In this document: piece after piece, positions 1 through 7,115 of the stretch
How positions within the stretch are numbered: position 1 is the stretch's first letter
Layout of the letters: the number at the start of each line of letters is the position of its first letter
NCBI GenBank assembly: GCA_900552185.1
Contig: URYT01000045.1
Coordinates: forward strand, 1-12,408
Direction of reading: 5' to 3'
Length of the DNA stretch: 12,408 bases
Source: an uncultured Collinsella sp.
Lineage (GTDB): Bacteria > Actinomycetota > Coriobacteriia > Coriobacteriales > Coriobacteriaceae
Program-made: the position numbers and the translations under genes
The notes under the pieces: generated by a model
Database searches by the model: none
Told to the model about the DNA's origin: nothing
What the model saw: only the letters and a program-made list of their open reading frames with translations

Positions 1-62
1 GATAATGTCACATTCCTGGAAGTTTCGCAGGGTCGTACCGCGTCGAGGAATGTGACATTATC
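1..62. repeat. Perfect 17-bp inverted repeat with 28-nt spacer
   Basis: Bases 1-17 are the exact reverse complement of bases 46-62, separated by 28 nt. Each arm also contains its own odd-length dyad, AATGTCACATT at 4-14 and AATGTGACATT at 49-59. The left arm begins at the first base of the window, so the true arm may be longer. No T-run follows the right arm (it runs into CCCC), so it does not look like a simple terminator. It could be a paired operator upstream of mreB, a dispersed REP/MITE-type repeat, or a fold-back artefact at a contig end. The symmetry is seen directly; the role is unknown. Confidence 0.85.
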
Positions 63-83
63 CCCGTCCTTTTGTCACGCTCT

Positions 84-98
84 CCGCCCGCCGGGCGG
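84..98. repeat. Short GC-rich hairpin upstream of mreB promoter
   Basis: CCGCCC (84-89) pairs with GGGCGG (93-98) across a 3-nt loop. A competing GGGG (97-100)/CCCC (105-108) pairing overlaps its right side. It lies upstream of the putative mreB -10, so it would not be in the mreB transcript. It may be the end of an upstream transcript, but there is no T-tract. Apart from this, the inverted repeat and the promoter, nothing recognisable was seen in 1-190. Confidence 0.4.
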
Positions 99-139
99 GG
101 TGTGCCCCTCGTGGATTTTCAACGCCGGGGCAACGCCTG

Positions 140-148
140 TGCTAGAAT
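140..148 (+). promoter_or_regulatory. Putative extended -10 promoter of mreB operon
   Basis: TGCTAGAAT at 140-148 gives a TAGAAT -10 box preceded by the TGn extension. The best -35-like stretch, TTCAAC at 118-123, is weak and has a 19-bp spacer, so recognition would rest mainly on the extended -10. Initiation about 7 nt downstream would leave a leader of about 36 nt before the mreB ATG. It is the only plausible promoter seen ahead of the elongasome genes. Confidence 0.5.
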
Positions 149-190
149 GCGTTTTTACTTGGAATACGAGAATTCAAGGGGTTTGCCTCT

Positions 191-1240
191 ATGTCCTTTT
201 TAGACGCGTTCTCCGGGCTGACCGGCCAAATGTCTACGGACATGGCCATCGACCTCGGAACTGCAAATACACTGGTCGCCATTCCGGGCGAGGGCATCGT
301 GGTGAACGAGCCTTCGGTCGTGGCCATCGAGAAGAGCACTCACCGGGTGCTCGCCGTGGGCCATGAGGCCAAGAACATGATCAACCATACGCCCGAGGCG
401 TTTTCGGCGGAGCATCCGCTGCATGACGGCGTCGTCGCGGATTACGATGTGACCGAGGCCATGATCTCGGCCTTCATCAACAAGGCGGCCGAGCGCAAGT
501 ACCCGTGGCAGCCCAAGCCCCGTATCGTCGTGTGCATCCCCTGCGGCGCCACCTCGGTGGAGAAGCGCGCCGTGTTCGAGGCCACCATTCAGGCGGGGGC
601 CCGCCAGGCCTACCTCATCGAGGAGCCCATGGCCGCCGCCATCGGCGCCGACCTTCCCGTTGAGGAGCCCACGGGCTCCATGGTCATCGACATCGGTGGC
701 GGTACCACCGAGGTCGCTGTTATCGCCATGGGCGGCATCGTCGTCTCGCAGTCCATTCGTATTGCCGGCGACGAGTTCGATCAGGCTATCCTCACGCACG
801 TTCGTGATGCCTACAACCTGGCCATCGGCGAGCGTACGGCAGAGGACATCAAGATCAAGGTCGGTTCGGCCGTCCCGCTCAAGGACGAGCTCGACGTCGA
901 GGTCAACGGCCGCGACGTGATTACCGGTCTGCCCAAGACCGTGCGCATCGAGAGCGAGGAGATTCGTCGCGCGCTCAACAAGCCGCTCGACGAGATGGCC
1001 AAGGCCGTCAAGGACGCCCTCGATGCCACGCCTCCCGATCTCGCCTCGGACCTTATGTACTACGGCATTTTGCTGACCGGTGGCGGCGCGCTGCTGCGCG
1101 GTCTCGACGTGCGCCTGCGCGATGAGACCGGCGTTTCGGTCAACGTCAGCCCCACGGCGCTCGATAACGTCGTTAACGGCTGTGCCCGCGTGCTCGAGGC
1201 CAATGCGTTTGATGGCGGCTTCGTCCAGACCAATGCTTAA
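191..1240 (+). CDS. mreB: Rod shape-determining actin homologue MreB
   Basis: This is a bacterial actin that forms membrane-associated filaments and steers the lateral cell-wall synthesis complex. The 349 residues match the usual family length. The actin ATPase motifs are visible: phosphate-1 loop DLGTANTLV around residues 21-29, EEPMAAAIG at 144-152, phosphate-2 loop DIGGGTTEVA from D167, and the adenosine motif TGGGALLRG around 296-304. The N-terminus (MSFLDAFSGL) could be a short amphipathic membrane anchor. The ATG at 191 is chosen because AAGGGG (176-181) sits 9 nt upstream; Met14 and Met18 are less well placed. It is the first gene of an mreBCD-mrdA-rodA operon with 21 nt to mreC. Function is certain by family; membrane binding is inference. 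Confidence 0.97.
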   Translation: MSFLDAFSGLTGQMSTDMAIDLGTANTLVAIPGEGIVVNEPSVVAIEKSTHRVLAVGHEAKNMINHTPEAFSAEHPLHDGVVADYDVTEAMISAFINKAAERKYPWQPKPRIVVCIPCGATSVEKRAVFEATIQAGARQAYLIEEPMAAAIGADLPVEEPTGSMVIDIGGGTTEVAVIAMGGIVVSQSIRIAGDEFDQAILTHVRDAYNLAIGERTAEDIKIKVGSAVPLKDELDVEVNGRDVITGLPKTVRIESEEIRRALNKPLDEMAKAVKDALDATPPDLASDLMYYGILLTGGGALLRGLDVRLRDETGVSVNVSPTALDNVVNGCARVLEANAFDGGFVQTNA

Positions 1241-1261
1241 TTTCCAAAAGGTGGATTCCAT

Positions 1262-2260
1262 TTGGCACGATCTTCGGGTTTCTCCACAAATCTGAATACC
1301 AAGCGACAATCAACGGGTATGCGCCCGTTGATTGTTTTCAGCCTGATTTCGGTGTTGCTGCTCACGTTTTACATCCGCGAGGGCGAGGCAGGACCGATTC
1401 ATGCCGTGCGTTCGGGCGTAACGACGATTACCTCGCCGGTGCGCTTTGTGGGTTCGGCTGTGGCGGCTCCCTTCAATGCGATCGGCAACGTGTTCTCTAA
1501 CCTTACGGCGTCGCAGGACACGCTTGATGAGCTTAAGAAGCAAAACGAGGAACTGACCTCTAAGGTTGCTGAGCTCTCCGAGGCTCAAAAGACCGCTGAG
1601 CGTCTGGAGGGGCTGGTCGGCCTGCAGTCGACCTACAACCTTAAATCGACCGCAGCTCGTATCGTCGGTGCCTCGGGCGATGCCTGGACCTCGACCGTCA
1701 CGATCGATAAGGGTTCTGCCGACGGGCTTACCATCAACATGCCCGTAACGAGTTCGGCCGGTGTTATCGGCCAGATTATCGAGGTATCGGCCAAGACCTC
1801 TACCGTGCGCCTGATTGGCGACGAGAACTCGGGCGTGTCCGCCATGGTGCAGGACACGCGCGCCCAGGGCATGCTGCAGGGTCAGGCTGACGGCACGCTG
1901 CGTCTTGAGTACGTGAGCGTCGACTCCGATGTTAAGGTTGGCGACATCATCGTGACCTCGGGCATTGGCGGTGTGTTCCCCAAGGGTCTACCGCTCGGCA
2001 CCGTCTCGTCGGTTGAGAAATCGGCAAACGACGTGTACTACACCATTGTGGTGCGCGCTCAGACCACGGCCGAGAACAACGAGGAAGTGCTGGTCATCAC
2101 CTCGCTGACCGACGAACAGTCGGCCTCGGATGAGGACGTGAGCACGGCCAACAGCACGCCGCAGGGAACGTCGCGCGATGCTGCGACCAAGACGAAGGAC
2201 GAGAGCTCGGATGACAGTTCCGACACGTCCGAGACGACCGATTCTGGCTCGAGCGAATAG
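1262..2260 (+). CDS. mreC: Rod shape-determining protein MreC (TTG start)
   Basis: MreC is a membrane-anchored extracytoplasmic scaffold that links MreB/MreD to PBP2 and RodA. The 332 residues hold a short basic N-terminus, one membrane helix at about 22-38, a coiled coil at about 84-120 (DELKKQNEELTSK), and the beta-rich MreC domain to about 280 with glycines typical of the family (VGDIIVTSGIGGVFPKGLP). The last 48 or so residues form a Ser/Thr/Asp-rich low-complexity tail that is not part of the core fold. The TTG at 1262 is preferred because AAGGTGG (1248-1254) lies 7 nt upstream and it keeps a cytoplasmic basic segment before the helix. The next in-frame Met, residue 20, is just before the helix. 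The stop codon TAG overlaps the Shine-Dalgarno site of mreD. Confidence 0.95.
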   Translation: MARSSGFSTNLNTKRQSTGMRPLIVFSLISVLLLTFYIREGEAGPIHAVRSGVTTITSPVRFVGSAVAAPFNAIGNVFSNLTASQDTLDELKKQNEELTSKVAELSEAQKTAERLEGLVGLQSTYNLKSTAARIVGASGDAWTSTVTIDKGSADGLTINMPVTSSAGVIGQIIEVSAKTSTVRLIGDENSGVSAMVQDTRAQGMLQGQADGTLRLEYVSVDSDVKVGDIIVTSGIGGVFPKGLPLGTVSSVEKSANDVYYTIVVRAQTTAENNEEVLVITSLTDEQSASDEDVSTANSTPQGTSRDAATKTKDESSDDSSDTSETTDSGSSE

Positions 2261-2264
2261 GGGG
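2259..2264 (+). promoter_or_regulatory. Shine-Dalgarno site deciding the mreD start
   Basis: AGGGGG shares its first two bases with the mreC TAG stop. It lies 7 nt before the ATG at 2272 but only 1 nt before the ATG at 2266, so 2272 is the more likely start of mreD. Confidence 0.6.
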
Positions 2265-2271
2265 CATGTCC

Positions 2272-2838
2272 ATGGATCTACACGAGCAGGGGATGAGCTC
2301 CCGCACGTTTGTAATCGCCGCCATTGTGTGTGTGCTGCTGCAGGCGGGCCTGGCACCGCAGATCTCCATTGCGGGAGGTCGCGTCAACTTCATGATTATC
2401 CTGGTGTGCCTAAGCGTGTTCTCGGGCGACCCGACCCGTGCCGTCGTGTGCGGTTTTTGCAGCGGCTTGTTTTATGACCTGTCCGCTGCCGTGCCGGTGG
2501 GCGTTATGTCGCTCCTGCTGACCGTGGGTTCTTTTGCCCTGGTGCACAGCGCCGTCGGTCAGACGGGCGGTACCCCGAGTGCGCGCGGCGTCACCGTGGG
2601 CGCCTTCGCGCTCGTCATTAATGTGATCTACAGCATCATCTTGCTGTTTATGGGTTTGGAGACGAGCTTTGTCGTGGCGATCTTCGGCCATGCGCTGCCG
2701 TCCTCGATCCTGACGGGTCTGGTTGCCATTCCGTTTTTGATGTCCGGCGTCGTGCCGCAGTCCGGCTATGGATTCTCCGCACGTGGCGGACGCCAGACGG
2801 GTATGCGCTTTAAGCCCAAGACCCGCAAGCTCAAATAG
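2272..2838 (+). CDS. mreD: Rod shape-determining membrane protein MreD
   Basis: MreD is the small polytopic membrane subunit of the rod complex and works with MreC and PBP2. About 188 residues with five or so hydrophobic segments are seen: an N-terminal helix (VIAAIVCVLLQAG), a second with the family-like acidic turn (LVCLSVFSGDPTRAVVCGF), then SLLLTVGSFALV, a Val/Ile-rich helix and a last one near LTGLVAIPFLMSG. The C-terminus is strongly basic (FKPKTRKLK). MreD is poorly conserved, so the call rests on size, topology, the GFCSGLFYDL segment and its place between mreC and mrdA. An ATG at 2266 would add two residues but is too close to the Shine-Dalgarno site. The TAG stop is embedded in the mrdA Shine-Dalgarno sequence. 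Confidence 0.9.
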   Translation: MDLHEQGMSSRTFVIAAIVCVLLQAGLAPQISIAGGRVNFMIILVCLSVFSGDPTRAVVCGFCSGLFYDLSAAVPVGVMSLLLTVGSFALVHSAVGQTGGTPSARGVTVGAFALVINVIYSIILLFMGLETSFVVAIFGHALPSSILTGLVAIPFLMSGVVPQSGYGFSARGGRQTGMRFKPKTRKLK

Positions 2839-2851
2839 GGGAGGCCCGTAG

Positions 2852-4921
2852 ATGTCTTCCCAGTTGACGGTTATTATCGCCGGTATCGTGCTGGTTGTGG
2901 CCATCGTGGTCGCGCTGGTCATCATGCGTCGTGGCGATTCCCGTTTTACCTACGATACGCAGCATGGAACGGCCCCGCGCGCCACCGAGGGCGAGGGCAA
3001 TACCGCGGCGACCGCCTTTAAGGGCCGCTTTTCCATCCTCACCACGGGTGTGGGCGCGATGTTCGCGGCGCTTGCCGTCAAGCTGTGGGGCATGCAGATG
3101 GTCTCGTCGGACTATTACGAGAAGCAGGCTAATAGCAATCAGACTCGCACCGTTACCACTCCCGCTGTACGCGGCCGCATCCTCGACCGCAATGGCGTGG
3201 CGCTTGTCCAGAACCGTCCCTCACTTGCTGTCGTGGCCTACCGCGACCTTGCCGAGGATGAGGTTCTGGTTCGCCATCTTGCCAACGTGCTTGGAATGCC
3301 TTACGTGGCGGTCCTTCGCAATATTCAGGACAATACAGAGGGCGCTCAGAGCCTGCATACCATCGCGACGGACGTCCGTCGCTCCACGGTTGCCTATATC
3401 AAGGAACACGCCGGCGAGTTCCCGGGCGTCAAGATTGCCGAGCGTACCGAGCGCCAGTATCCATATGGCGAGACGGCATGCCATATCTTGGGCTATACCG
3501 GCACCATTACTTCCGAGCAGCTCGAGGCCCAGAATAAGAAAACCTCTGGCGATGATGATGCTTCTGCTGGCAAGATTACGTACCAGTCGGGCGATATCGT
3601 GGGCCAGGCGGGCGTTGAGAGCTACTACGAAAACCTGCTGCAGGGTATTCGTGGCGAGCAGACCGTCAAGGTCGATGCCTCGGGCAATGTGACCGGTCAG
3701 GCCGGTGCCGTGCCTGCGAAGGCCGGCTCCGACATTAAGCTCACGCTCGACCTTAAGATCCAGCAGGCCTGCGAGACGGCGCTGGCGAGCGCTATCGAGC
3801 TTGCCAAGACCACTGGCTACAGCAATGCCGGCAACGGCGCTGTGGTGTGTCTCGATCCCAACAATGGCGAGATCCTGGGCATGGCGAGCCAGCCCAAGTT
3901 CGATCCGTCCGTCTTTATCGGCGGCGTCTCAAATGACGTGTGGACCGAGCTCAATGATGACAAGGGTTCGCACCCGCTGCTCAACCGCGCCATTAGCGGA
4001 CAGTACATGTCGGCTTCGACCATCAAGCCGCTCTCGGCACTGGCCGGTCTTGAGTTTGGAACCTACACTTCAACGCAGACAACCAACTGCACGGGCTATT
4101 GGACGGGTCTGGGCAAGTCGTGGGGCAAGCGCTGCTGGCTGACGTCTGGCCACGGCACCATGACGCTGCAATCGGGTATCGCCAACTCGTGCGACCCTGT
4201 CTTCTACGACATGGGCAAGGCGTTCTTTTATGACGAGCAACATTCCGAGGGCCTGCAGGAGGTCTTTCGTCGCTGGGGCCTGGGCAAGACCTGCGGTATC
4301 GATCTGCCGAGTGAAGGCGCGGGCCGTATTCCCGATGCCGAGTGGAAAGAGTCGTACTTCACCGACGCCTCTGCCGAGGACCGCAAGTGGAATGCCGGCG
4401 ATATGACTAACATTGCCATCGGCCAGGGCGACATCCTGGTGACGCCCCTGCAGATGGCGTGCGCCTATATGGGTCTTGCCAACGGCGGCAAACAGTACGT
4501 GCCTCACGTGTTTTTGTCTGCCGTGTCGCGCGATGGCGACGGCGATGCCTATAAGTACAACGGCAAGGGCAAGAAGAAGCGCCTGGAGGCCAAGATCAAC
4601 AGCGATTCGGATTTGGCTCTAGTTCGCAACGGCATGCACGACGTGATTTACACGGCATCGACGTCCCTGGCGGCGCACTTTGGCACCCTGACGCCGCAGG
4701 TATACGGCAAGTCGGGCACGGGCGAGAAAAGTGGCGAGGACGAATACGCGTGGTTCTGCGCCTATGCACCGGCCGATGATCCCAAATATGTCATCGCTAC
4801 TGTTCTGGAGCAGGGCGGCGGCGGCTCAGATACCGCGATGCATGTCGTGCGCGACGTGCTCGGTGTGATTTATGACGAGCCCGATACCTCTTCGGCCTCG
4901 GGCGATTCTTCGGTTCGATAG
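2852..4921 (+). CDS. mrdA: Penicillin-binding protein 2, elongation-specific transpeptidase
   Basis: This class B PBP cross-links lateral peptidoglycan as the partner of RodA. The 689 residues contain an N-terminal dimerisation domain (RGRILDRNG near 110-118) and a C-terminal transpeptidase. All three active-site motifs are present: STIK with nucleophile Ser389 and Lys392, SCD at 446-448 in place of SxN, and KSGTG at 620-624. Two hydrophobic segments precede the dimerisation domain, about residues 5-25 and 63-80, whereas PBP2 normally has one. The loop between them begins with MRRGDSR. The ATG at 2852 has GGGGAGG (2838-2844) 7 nt upstream, fused to the mreD stop. A later start would remove the extra helix but no good one was seen. 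The tail is Ser-rich. The TAG stop lies inside the AGGAGG of rodA. Confidence 0.95.
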   Translation: MSSQLTVIIAGIVLVVAIVVALVIMRRGDSRFTYDTQHGTAPRATEGEGNTAATAFKGRFSILTTGVGAMFAALAVKLWGMQMVSSDYYEKQANSNQTRTVTTPAVRGRILDRNGVALVQNRPSLAVVAYRDLAEDEVLVRHLANVLGMPYVAVLRNIQDNTEGAQSLHTIATDVRRSTVAYIKEHAGEFPGVKIAERTERQYPYGETACHILGYTGTITSEQLEAQNKKTSGDDDASAGKITYQSGDIVGQAGVESYYENLLQGIRGEQTVKVDASGNVTGQAGAVPAKAGSDIKLTLDLKIQQACETALASAIELAKTTGYSNAGNGAVVCLDPNNGEILGMASQPKFDPSVFIGGVSNDVWTELNDDKGSHPLLNRAISGQYMSASTIKPLSALAGLEFGTYTSTQTTNCTGYWTGLGKSWGKRCWLTSGHGTMTLQSGIANSCDPVFYDMGKAFFYDEQHSEGLQEVFRRWGLGKTCGIDLPSEGAGRIPDAEWKESYFTDASAEDRKWNAGDMTNIAIGQGDILVTPLQMACAYMGLANGGKQYVPHVFLSAVSRDGDGDAYKYNGKGKKKRLEAKINSDSDLALVRNGMHDVIYTASTSLAAHFGTLTPQVYGKSGTGEKSGEDEYAWFCAYAPADDPKYVIATVLEQGGGGSDTAMHVVRDVLGVIYDEPDTSSASGDSSVR

Positions 4922-4930
4922 GAGGTTGCG

Positions 4931-6157
4931 ATGGATTTTTCTCCGGCGGATCTGTTCCGTTCAACCAAGACCGGCTCTCGCAGCAGCCTGGACCGTGTCA
5001 ACAAGCAACTTTCGGCCTCGCGCGGCACGTTTCGCCAAAAGGTGCATATCGGTGTGCTCGTGGCTACTGTGGCGCTCGTCGCCTACGGTGCCATCATTAT
5101 CTGGTCGGCTTCGCAGTTTAAGGCCGATGCCTCGTTCTCACGCCATTTGCTGGGAATTGGTATCGGCACGGTGCTGGCGGTGCTGGTCTGGCGCTCCGAC
5201 CTGCGCGGTATTTCCAATTTCTCGACGGCGTTGCTCGTCATCGACCTGATCGTGATCCTCTCGCCCAAGATTCCGGGTCTGTCCTATACGGGCGGTCTGG
5301 GCATGACGGGCTGGATCAAGATTCCCGGTATCGGCTTGACATTCCAGCCCGTTGAGCTTGCCAAGCTCATCACCATCTTCTTTATTGCTACGCTTGGCTC
5401 GCAGTATAACGGCCGCATCGATACCGTTCGCGACTACGTCAAGCTCTGCGGCATGCTGTCCATTCCGTTTTTGGCCGTCGTTGCCATGGGCGACCTGGGC
5501 TCGGGCCTGGTCGTGCTGGTTTCGGGCGCCATCGTCATTTGTATGAGCGGTGCACGCCGCGAATGGGTGCTGTCGACCCTGGCCCTGCTCGTGGGCCTGG
5601 TGGCCCTCGTCCTGGCGCTCGATTCGGTCTTTGATTCGCTGCTCGGCCACGATGTGCTCATCAAGCAGTATCAGATGAACCGTCTGACGGTCTTTATCGA
5701 CCCCGATAATGCCGATTCGGACGATGCGTACAATCTGCAGCAGTCGTTGATCGCGGTCGGCTCGGGCGGTTTCTTTGGTAAGGGCCTGGGCCATGCGACG
5801 CAGTCGGCCGGCGGCTTTCTGCCTGAGTTCCACACCGACTTCGTCTTCGCCTTTTTGTCCGAGACCTTTGGCTTCTGCGGCTCCTTTTTGCTGCTGTGCT
5901 TGTACGTGCTGCTCATCTTCTCGACGATCCGCGTTGCCTTTAAGTGCGAGTCTCTGTTTTTGCGTCTTTCGTGTGTTGGCATCGTTGGCATGTGGGCGTT
6001 CCAGACCTTCGAGAACATCGGCATGTGCATCGGCATGATGCCGATTACCGGTATTCCGCTACCGTTTATTAGCTTCGGTTCGTCTTCGATGATGATTCAG
6101 CTGCTGACGGTGGGTATCGGACAATCCATATGGCGGCATCGTTCGGGCGCCGCGTAA
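4931..6157 (+). CDS. rodA: RodA, SEDS-family peptidoglycan glycosyltransferase
   Basis: RodA polymerises lipid II into glycan strands during side-wall growth, paired with the PBP2 encoded just upstream. The 408 residues show about ten membrane helices after a cytoplasmic N-terminus of about 38 residues that is basic and Ser-rich, longer than in many RodA proteins. SEDS hallmarks are seen: PEFHTDFVFAFLSETFG around 299-315, whose Asp303 aligns from memory with the proposed catalytic Asp, and TGIPLPFISFGSSSM from about 373. The usual GG pair before SS reads FGSSS here. AGGAGG (4920-4925) lies 5 nt before the ATG. Linkage to mreBCD and mrdA favours RodA over FtsW. Confidence 0.95.
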   Translation: MDFSPADLFRSTKTGSRSSLDRVNKQLSASRGTFRQKVHIGVLVATVALVAYGAIIIWSASQFKADASFSRHLLGIGIGTVLAVLVWRSDLRGISNFSTALLVIDLIVILSPKIPGLSYTGGLGMTGWIKIPGIGLTFQPVELAKLITIFFIATLGSQYNGRIDTVRDYVKLCGMLSIPFLAVVAMGDLGSGLVVLVSGAIVICMSGARREWVLSTLALLVGLVALVLALDSVFDSLLGHDVLIKQYQMNRLTVFIDPDNADSDDAYNLQQSLIAVGSGGFFGKGLGHATQSAGGFLPEFHTDFVFAFLSETFGFCGSFLLLCLYVLLIFSTIRVAFKCESLFLRLSCVGIVGMWAFQTFENIGMCIGMMPITGIPLPFISFGSSSMMIQLLTVGIGQSIWRHRSGAA

Positions 6158-6175
6158 CCGCTGGAGGGGTTTGCT

Positions 6176-7105
6176 ATGAAAATTCCCGTAGATAAGCTGA
6201 CCCGCGCTTTTAAGATGGGCGCGTCCGTTAAGAAGGATTCCGATACGCCGGTGCGCGTCTCGGTCTATCTGGATTCGTCCGCCTCGCGCTTTCTGGCCGA
6301 GACGGTGCGTGACGCCTTTGTGCCGCAGACGACCTCGGGCATTGTGCGCGTCGAGCGTCTGGGGGAGGAGCGAATTGCTCCAAAGACCGATACCGATGTG
6401 GTGCTGGTGCTCTCGTGTGGTTCCGACCGCTTGGAGAGTGCCGTGCAGGAGCTCGTGATCGCCGGCGCGCCCGTGTGCGTGCTTGCCGAGTCTGCTGTGG
6501 AGGTGCCGTTTATCGAGGAGTCCACGCCCATGCTCGGCGTGGTAGCGGCAACCGATAAGACGTATCTGCTCGAGACGCTTGCCCGCTGGATTCTCGATCG
6601 CACCGACAAGGAAACGGCTTTTGCGGCGAACTTTGCCTTCATGCGTATCGCGGCGGCCAATCGTATCATCACCTCGTGCGCGCTCACCAATATGGCGACC
6701 GGTGCGCTGGTGTTTTTGCCGGGCGCCGATTATCCCGTTATGGCGCTGGCGCAGGTGGGTATGCTCTTTGAGCTCGCTGCCGTCTTTGGACGCGGCATTA
6801 AGCCTGAGCGCGGCTACGAGGTCGCGGGCGTGCTTGCCGGCGGTCTTGTGATCCGAGCGGTCACCCGCGCACTTGTCAAGCAGACGCCGCATATTGGGTT
6901 TGCCGTCAAGGCGCTCACTGCTGCCGCGGGCACCTATGGCATGGGCCGTGCGCTCGTTTCGCTCTACGAGCGCGATGTCGACTACAGCCGTGCCAACGAG
7001 GTGGTCACTGCCACGTTCTCCCGCGTTCGCGATCTGGTGACCACGGTCGCGGGCGCTACCCGTCCTATGGCGTCCTATCAGGACGCATCAGATCTCGCTG
7101 CTTAG
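6176..7105 (+). CDS. Uncharacterised membrane protein, DUF697/YcjF-like C-terminus
   Basis: No function is known to me. The 309 residues fall into two parts. The N-terminal 130 or so look like a soluble alpha/beta domain with alternating strands (VRVSVYLDSS, TDVVLVLSC, APVCVLAES) and no P-loop, perhaps a degenerate nucleotide-binding fold. The C-terminal half, from about residue 145, is helical and hydrophobic. It contains LPGADYP (181-187), then QVGMLFELAAVFGR, a Gly/Ala helix and GFAVKALTAAAGTYGMG. That pattern recalls DUF697, the membrane module found with some GTPases. GGAGGGG (6163-6169) stands 6 nt before the ATG. It is co-directional, 18 nt after rodA and 10 nt before the radical SAM gene, so it is probably co-expressed with the rod complex. 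The DUF697 resemblance is from memory and moderate. Confidence 0.8.
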   Translation: MKIPVDKLTRAFKMGASVKKDSDTPVRVSVYLDSSASRFLAETVRDAFVPQTTSGIVRVERLGEERIAPKTDTDVVLVLSCGSDRLESAVQELVIAGAPVCVLAESAVEVPFIEESTPMLGVVAATDKTYLLETLARWILDRTDKETAFAANFAFMRIAAANRIITSCALTNMATGALVFLPGADYPVMALAQVGMLFELAAVFGRGIKPERGYEVAGVLAGGLVIRAVTRALVKQTPHIGFAVKALTAAAGTYGMGRALVSLYERDVDYSRANEVVTATFSRVRDLVTTVAGATRPMASYQDASDLAA

Positions 7106-7115
7106 GGGTTTTCCG

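Noticed and set aside
1..62. Inverted repeat as a CRISPR repeat or insertion-sequence end
   Set aside because: No repeated direct unit with spacers, no transposase gene and no second copy in the window.
84..108. GC-rich hairpins as an mreB riboswitch or attenuator
   Set aside because: They lie upstream of the likely -10 box and would not be in the transcript; no known riboswitch core is seen.
52..366. Plus-strand frame of 104 codons overlapping the mreB start
   Set aside because: Runs through the promoter and into mreB in another frame; Arg/Gly-rich and without a ribosome site.
200..1309. Long minus-strand frame (369 codons) opposite mreB
   Set aside because: It mirrors mreB codon bias in a GC-rich genome, has no recognisable domains and no ribosome site, and mreB is certain.
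6290..6560. N-terminal part of the DUF697-like protein as an active GTPase
   Set aside because: No P-loop or NKxD motif is visible, so only a degenerate fold can be suggested.
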